NCBI RefSeq assembly: GCF_020921035.1
Contig: NC_063158.1
Coordinates: 2,958,001 to 3,022,000 of the forward strand
Reading direction: 5' to 3'
Source: Rhodamnia argentea
Lineage: Eukaryota > Streptophyta > Magnoliopsida > Myrtales > Myrtaceae
DNA: 64,000 nucleotides
The notes below the pieces were generated by a model that was not told the origin of the DNA, searched no databases, and was given only the letters and a program-made list of their open reading frames with translations. Position numbers and translations under genes: made by a program. Of this stretch, positions 57,786-64,000 are shown in pieces. Numbering within the stretch: position 1 is the stretch's first letter; every line of letters begins with the position of its first letter.

Positions 57786-59981
57786 TCATTTTCTAACTTT
57801 TGGAATGAGGAACAGAGGCTGTGCTTTCTGCAAAGTGATGCCTAATTTTTCCGTCATATCTAACTTGCTATGTTCAGTTCCATGGGGAAGTGTCCAATCA
57901 AAGAACTTAATCAGGGAAGCGAGAACTAAGGGAACTTGCTTAGCGGCCATTGGCAGTCCGGGGCATATTCTTCTTCCAGTGCCAAAAGGTAAAAACTCGA
58001 AATGTTTGCCTTTGAAGTCCAAGGATGATTGCATGAACCGTTCAGGTCTGAACTCTAATGGATCTTTCCAAATAGTGGGGTCTCTCCCAATCGCCCATAT
58101 GTTGACTTGTACTTGAGAGTTCTTAGGGATGAAGTAATTCATCATACTGCATGCTCGAGGAGCACGATGAGGCAGGAGCAATGGCGCTGGTGGGTGCAGC
58201 CTCAGTGTCTCTTTGACACAAGCTTCTGTGTACTTAAGTTTGGATAGGTCGGATTCTTTTGGTTTGTCTTGGCTGATTTCTTTTGCAACTTCTCCTCGAA
58301 CTTTGTCCATGGACTCTGGGTTTTTTATCAGCTCTGCCATTGCCCATTCAACTGTTGTGCTACTAGTGTCTGTTCCAGCAGTGAAAAGCTCCTGCAACAT
58401 GGAGCAGAATCAACTCAATCCATTGTACATGCTGAATAGAACTCAAACTGGAAACATGGTATTCCGACATGAAACAAGCATGCCTAAGATAATCCCATTT
58501 TCATTTGACAAGCAAGCGAAGCTTGAAGCAATGCCTATTCACAGTCCTTCGATCATCGTTTTCTCCAGTCAGATATGATGTCTGGAATTGATTTGTGATT
58601 ATGTAGTCCATATTGATATCTAATTCTCCTCGTTGACGACTTAATTGTGCAGTTTCACTGCAAGTAGCTCCGTCTCTTTTCGGGATTTTTATAAAGTTAA
58701 CTCCTTATGTAATCTATAATATGACTACTGGAGACTGAAGCAGAAGAACCTGTGGAAAGATTATCTACATTGTAATGTGAAGTGCTCAAAGGTGTATCAC
58801 AATGTTGAATGTATATGAAGGGTTATAAAGTATAGCCTTACTCTAGTTATGACATCAAACACTCTCCAAGATAACAAATTTTTAGTATGGCCCTTGAGTT
58901 TCTAGTTTTTCCTATTCAGTACTTGTTAACTGTCTGCGGTAACTCTGAACTAAACAACAGGATAAGAGGCTTCAGATATCTGAAAGTGGAAAACTGCAGC
59001 TCATATGTACTTTTTTGGCTCTTTAGGTACTTATAAAGCTCTTACCATGTACAGTTGATTGATTGTTTCATCAGTGAAGTCGTTTTCAATGAGAATGTCC
59101 AAGAAGTCTGATTGTGCTGCTGCTGCTTCATCGCCCTCTTTTCCTTTCCGATATCGCCGTTCTTCAATAATGGCTGTCCACATTTCGTTCATCTTCACTG
59201 TCAGCTCCTTTGATTTCCTCTGCAGACCCTGGAGATCCAATCTGCTTAAGATCGGATAAAGATCCGATATGTTCGGCTTAGCAGACACCTCCATCATCTG
59301 CCCGACAAGATTTTTCATCTCTCCGTCGACCGACCCGTTCTTAAACTCTATGAAGTCTTTCGAGACAAGAATGTTGCTCAGCATATTGAGAACAGTTGCA
59401 AAAACAACTTCTCCAATATTCACCACGTCGCCTTCTCTCGAGCTGATCAGTTCCACCATCTCCATGACCTTTTTCTCTCGAACTAGTGCCCGAGACTCTA
59501 TGGCGTTCCTCGAGAAAAGCTCCGTTTGGCATATAGTTCGCAAATACTTCCACCCAATCCCGCATTCCGGAGACCATCCGAGCGATATGTAACTGAGCTT
59601 CGATCTCTCAGCTGGCATTACATGAGGGACATATCGAGCGGACAGCAAATGATCCTTCTCTTTAAGAATTTCCTTGGCAACAGCCGGTGATGACCCCACG
59701 ATCACAAGCTGAGTGCCGAGCTTCAAGGATATGAGAGGGCCATATACTTTGGCTAATTCCGATAAAGTTACATGAGGCATCTCCCCTAGCTGCATCATGT
59801 TGCCAAGGATTGGCCATGGACGGGGTCCCGGTGGAAGAGGCAGCGCCGGCAACTTAACTTGCGGTCGAGCCTTGAATTGGTTATGGATGAAGAGGAGGAT
59901 GAACAGGGAAACATAGAAGGGAAGGAGAGGATTGTTGATTCCTTCAGTTAAGTCTGTAAGAGCCACGAGTTTGCGGCACAT
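57786..59981 (-). CDS. Cytochrome P450, CYP71 clan (CYP80/CYP76-like)
   Basis: Two exons on the minus strand, 59981-59046 and 58391-57786, with one phase-0 intron after QLYM, the typical single-intron layout of A-type P450s; 513 residues. N-terminal membrane anchor, then hinge LPPGPRPWPILGN, I-helix AGTDTSS, K-helix ETLRLHPP, PERF motif and heme loop FGTGRRICPG, with the heme cysteine near residue 448. Resemblance is to proteins annotated as N-methylcoclaurine 3'-hydroxylase-like (CYP80) and to CYP76 monoterpenoid oxidases; the substrate cannot be told from sequence. Both exons are open and all key residues present, so the gene appears functional. The other P450 in this window is from a different clan and not a tandem relative. 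Confidence 0.92.
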
Positions 59982-60057
59982 GATTCATTTGCTCTAGTGA
60001 ACAGATGAATTTGGCCAGGAAGGAAAAACTGAACAGATGAATTCCCGGGATCTCAGA

Positions 60058-60067
60058 TTTATATATA
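60058..60067 (-). promoter_or_regulatory. TATA box of the CYP80/76-like P450
   Basis: The minus strand reads TATATATAAA about 80 bases upstream of the ATG at 59981, a suitable core-promoter position. Confidence 0.6.
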
Positions 60068-60084
60068 GATGATGCAACTAGCAA

Positions 60085-61335
60085 TTTAACAGACACAAGT
60101 CTCTTGTCATCTTAATTGTTGCACCAATCAAGTGCAGTTTGCTTCTCCAACGTTACTACTGTTGTGGAGATAATATACTACCTCTGATCATAATTCTATT
60201 TGGAAACCCCAAACTTGCTCCCTTGTTCTGTCGGTATATATATATAATATCTGCTGAAAATAGGGACTCGGCCATTGAAAATGCTTGTGTAGAAGGTCGG
60301 CCAAAATGTTTGTTTGGAAGCGAGAGGGATACATTTTGCGGGCCGAACCGGACAAAGGTGGAGGAGGCATTCTTACAATATAATGATGTTTGGTGTACCA
60401 TCCATTTTGACAGGCTGCGTTAAAACAATTGAGTACGGCAATTAGGATGAATCCACAGGAACCTTCCCAGCAATTTCCTGAGCCGAATCAGCTTGGAATA
60501 TGTATCATTTCTGTAGAGTTTAAGTCACATGAACAAGATAAGAGAGAGGTGGAATGTTACTTGTTTTAGAACGAGGCGTGCATGTTTCGCCGCTTGGCAC
60601 GCGATGGTTCAACAATTTTTTCGTGTTTGATTCTCAAGAATAGCAACACGCCATGCAATGTGAACGTTATACCATAAGCTTAGGGATGATGGCCATTCGA
60701 AATGAGGGCTTGAAAGTTGTGAGTTCGAGTCTCGAAATAATTGTATGAATGATACTAAAAGAACTGAAATATGCCCTCAAAACCATGTTAAAAAGAATCA
60801 AATGTGAGAATTCGCCCTCGTTGGTTGTTTAGAGGATCCTCAGCATACCACGGCACTTGAGATCCCACCATGATACACCATTTCTCAAATAATCAACTCG
60901 CTATACTAATAAAGCTAACGTGTCACTTTCTCAAATGATCAAATTACTCATCTAACATGAACGGCTAGCCGTCCTTTTTTCCCTTCTTGGCTGGAAAATA
61001 AACGGTCTAGTTAGAGACTACGCACACACCTGGGACCCCTTCGTGCGCATGGAGGATTTTGGTTTCTTCTTGTTGACGTTTGCTGTTCTGGGAGACTGCT
61101 TACATCACATTTCAATCAGTACATGGGTAAACCTTCTGTATCAACGAAATATTTATTAACATATCCTCTACAATATCTCATGCTGCAGTTTTTAAATGAT
61201 GCTCCCAGCACAAAATGCTCGGAACGGGGTAAGAGGAAAAAGAAAAGAGAAAAAATGATGTTCCAGACAACTCTTGGGCCAGCAACCACTTGTAACTAAA
61301 CAATCACATAAAGTATGCAGATGAACTTGCGAATG
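60085..61335. other. Intergenic DNA with a possible SINE fragment
   Basis: About 60680-60750 reads ttagggatgatggccattcg and then gtgagttcgagtctcgaa, reminiscent of A and B boxes of a tRNA-derived SINE, but no tail or target duplication was found. The remaining DNA has no recognised gene. Confidence 0.35.
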
Positions 61336-63887
61336 CTAGCTTTCTTGTGGGGGGTTGCCGGATCTGCGGTAAGGCACGTATCTGTGCTCTTTTGCAGCAT
61401 TTTTCCTTCTCTTTTTCTCGATAAAGGCCTCCACCTTTCCAGATGCCTGATCATATCAGGAAAAAATGTCATTAGCCGCAGAGTCGATGTACCACTTATC
61501 GCCTTCTCAAAGCACGAAGGATATCCTTCGAGGATGGGGACAAAAGATAATACCTTGAGACTATTATACTTCTCAACAAGTCTTCTTGTACGAATCTCCG
61601 CTGCAAGAATCAGACAATAAATTCAGAATCCTGATATATGTTCAGATCTAGACTAACCACATTCATAGCAAGATCCAAAGACAGACACGACAATCTAGTT
61701 TTAAAAGCATGTATAGCATGAGAATGACCGCATACAAGAAGAAAAACAAGATGATGTGCCTTCTAAGGACGATGATGCTGCATATTTTAGAGTACTATTT
61801 CTATATGCAACTGTCCCATGTGTCCGTCTCCATTGTGAACCTAAACTACTAGCCTCCATCACTCCCACATATCTATGGACCCATTGTGCCACCTTCAGAC
61901 ACCATTGTGCATCTTCCTCCAATGCAGTCATCGATGAAGTAGTTCTCAACACTGTCATGTGCCCCAAAGCATCACCATGGGAATTTTGACCAACATTAAT
62001 ATGCGCTCTGATTAAACTTTTCAAGGACATGAAGGGGACAGTAAATCTGCAAGAGCATTTCCCAAAGAAGCAGCTTTGTATACTCATTTTAAGGTGTGTT
62101 GAACTTGAACGTCAACAATAATATCATGCCTTCACCATTTCCAGACACAAAATTCCCTATCATAATAGGGCAGAAAAAGCGCATGTGACACAGACCATGA
62201 GAGAGCCTGAAGACATACATTTCTTAAGGTAAAATGGTCTTTTTCCTTGCTTTGTAGCTTCTCTCTCTTTCTTTTTGTGCTCAGCAAGAATTGCAGCCTC
62301 TGTTTGCTTTCCTGTCTCTGACTTCAATTGCTTGTCCTGTTGGCTCAGCATGTGACGGGAAAAGAATGAACAGGATGCACCAGAAAATGATATTACTGCA
62401 ACATTATATTATCGTGTTTAACAAAGGACTCACAATCCAGGCAATTCGACTTTTTAAATCATCGATGACACTTGGGTCATTTGATTTCTTTAACTGCTTC
62501 TGTAATTCCTGCATGTCCAGAAGACCAGTTTATCAGATGAAATAAAGACATTGCACAACTGACAGTTCATCTCAAATGCCTGCTGAATTCTACCTTTCTT
62601 TCTGCAGGAATCTCATTCTCATAAAGGAAACCATATCTCTTCTTGAACCTGTAACACACAAATGCTTGTGAAGATATTATATAGCATTACTCTTTTAGAA
62701 TTAGGCGCATAACCACAACGAAGTAAACAGTAAAGGCGAGGGAAAAAAAAACGATTAAGACACAAGAATTATCCCGGTTCACCCTTGAACTAAGGCTACA
62801 TACAACAGAGGATTCCATTATAATTAGCACCTTCCACTTCTCTATTACGACTCTCAATTACAAGAAAAAGAGATTATATATAACAATAACTATTCATAGG
62901 AAGTATAAACCTCACCTCAGCATACTCAAAGCAAAATAAGCATTGAGGAAAATAGTAAGAGAGTCAAAATTAATGAATGTGTGACATATGAATATGATCA
63001 TAAGAACATTGGGACAGAGTCCAGTCTCTATTTCAAGCTCTACATGCCAAACGCACTTGAGTTGCAGCTGAGAATCATTCGAATTTTTCTTGTTCTTAAG
63101 TCTTTTACAGAAACTAAAATAAGAAATAAAGCAATCCTGCTATATCTTTGTAAACAAATTCCATTTCTTGTTAATTATGAGAAAAGTTATTGGTATTTTC
63201 TCACTAAGGATCACAAATGTGACGTCTTTGAACTCTGGAAATCCACTACATGATTCAGCCCCAGGAGAAAGTCTAAGCAAATGTATCAGAAGCCACCAAG
63301 CAAACTTGTTCAGAATACATCTATAGCAATAATTGGTTTCACAAATATATGCTGCCCTGTAAAAGTCCTTTTCAGACCCAAGATTGGTCTAATAACAATA
63401 TATTAAACCATCTACGGGTTCAATCAACGTTGCAATTAGGCACTCAATAATTCTGCATTTATGTTTAATTAGATTCTACATAACCTAAGACCCAATGAAA
63501 AACAGTCGTAAGGGATGGTGCAAAATAGCAACTGAACATATGAAATGTTGAATATTGAATGTCAAGAAACAGCGTTATGATACACACCAACTGGGTGGTC
63601 AAAAGTGGCAAATAAGCAAATAATTATATAGTGTTCTTGCTTATTGAAACTAAAACCTTCTCTGGCAAACCATGTGCATTGATGTCGATGAATGTATTAC
63701 TCTGTTACGATGACCTAACTAACAGTAAGATGCCTTTCTACAAAATCCATGGATAAGCAAAGTAAAATCCCAGAATTCAAGGAAAAAGTTTCATGTAACA
63801 CATCAAAAGAGGAAAGGAGGTAATGCAGCCTTACCCCTCCACATTCAATGTACCACATAGAGATTCAAAACGAGGATCCCGTGCAAC
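61336..63887 (-). CDS. RRP36: RRP36 rRNA-processing protein, 3' part (5' exons beyond window)
   Basis: Six exons on the minus strand: 63887-63835, 62648-62594, 62508-62434, 62336-62219, 61600-61554, 61446-61336, all GT-AG and in phase. Together they encode 152 residues: VARDPRFESLCGTLNVEGFK at the start, KRYGFLYENEIPAE, a coiled lysine/glutamate-rich stretch (DKQLKSETGKQTEAAILAEH), KKEREATKQGKRPFYLKKSE, and the family end AAKEHRYVPYRR followed by a short extension to QES. RRP36 is a nucleolar factor for early pre-rRNA cleavage in small-subunit assembly. The first exon here begins with a splice acceptor, so the acidic N-terminal part of the protein must lie past 64000. The gene is cut by the window, not broken. 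Confidence 0.92.
61701..62087 (-). other. Unexplained 128-codon open frame in an RRP36 intron
   Basis: A frame on the same strand as RRP36, lying wholly within the intron between 61600 and 62219. It contains TALEEDAQWCLKVAQWVHRY and a cysteine-rich C-terminus. I do not recognise a family. It could be a transposon or gene fragment, or chance; the opposite strand is also open for 77 codons. Confidence 0.25.
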
Positions 63888-64000
63888 CTGGAAATAACAT
63901 AATTTAACCTGGTCAAATAGCATGAACAACTGCATAAACAAACATACACGAGGACAAACTATACATCAGCATTGCAAGAAAGACTATAAACTTAAAGCTA

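Noticed and set aside
35669-59981. A biosynthetic cluster formed by the two P450 genes
   Set aside because: They belong to different clans, lie 20 kb apart, and no terpene synthase, transferase or similar partner lies between them.
1-64000. CRISPR arrays, operons, bacterial mobile elements
   Set aside because: Tandem repeats here lack regular spacer-repeat structure, and all genes are spliced plant genes.

Overview
This is plant nuclear DNA: spliced genes with short exons and AT-rich introns, plant-specific families (GRAS, CYP87, HAP2/GCS1, SRC2/BAP-type C2 protein), and degenerate LINE, SINE and inverted-repeat transposon debris. The genes are those of a core eudicot. A recurring GC-rich repeat core (accctcgcc/ggcgagggt) in several inverted-repeat elements reminds me of Myrtaceae such as Eucalyptus, but that placement is an inference. 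No virus-like, CRISPR or bacterial system is present.

Layout. 1-3.3 kb: repeats, including a SINE with target-site duplications. 3.4-3.9 kb (+): a small C2-domain protein. 5.5-10.5 kb (-): a membrane RING-H2 E3 ligase whose third intron holds an RTE-type LINE relic; its first exon carries one extra base. 11.8-16.1 kb (+): RFC2, a clamp-loader subunit, head-to-head with the RING gene and with an E2F site just before its ATG. 18.0-19.5 kb (+): ribosomal protein eL24 (RPL24), with telo-box and site II promoter motifs. 20.9-22.2 kb (+): a decayed rhomboid copy, followed at 23.1-25.0 kb by an intact RHOMBOID-like protease gene. 25.5-26.0 kb: L1 LINE relic. 26.4-35.2 kb (+): HAP2/GCS1, the gamete fusion protein, 18 exons. 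35.7-38.0 kb (-): cytochrome P450 of family CYP87A. 38-53.6 kb: gene-poor region with inverted-repeat elements, a nuclear copy of plastid ndhB, a Pin2-like cysteine-rich ORF and a 2.1-2.5 kb tandem segmental duplication. 55.1-57.1 kb (+): intronless GRAS factor close to SCL28, with MSA-type mitotic elements in its promoter. 57.8-60.0 kb (-): a CYP71-clan P450 (CYP80/CYP76-like). 61.3-63.9 kb (-): 3' part of RRP36, an rRNA-processing factor whose 5' exons lie beyond the right edge.

The genes are not one pathway. They look like an old conserved neighbourhood: from memory, Arabidopsis has CYP87A2, a rhomboid and this RING gene side by side near At1g12740-12760, and SCL28, RBL2, RFC2 and the paralogous RING gene near At1g63100-63170. 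The window carries members of both sets, as expected of the unduplicated ancestral order. Exon structures were built by hand from reading frame, splice sites and remembered family sequences. The most useful leads are four GC-AG introns in three genes, the MSA/E2F promoter sites, the rhomboid gene-plus-relic pair, the RING frameshift and the dated tandem duplication.
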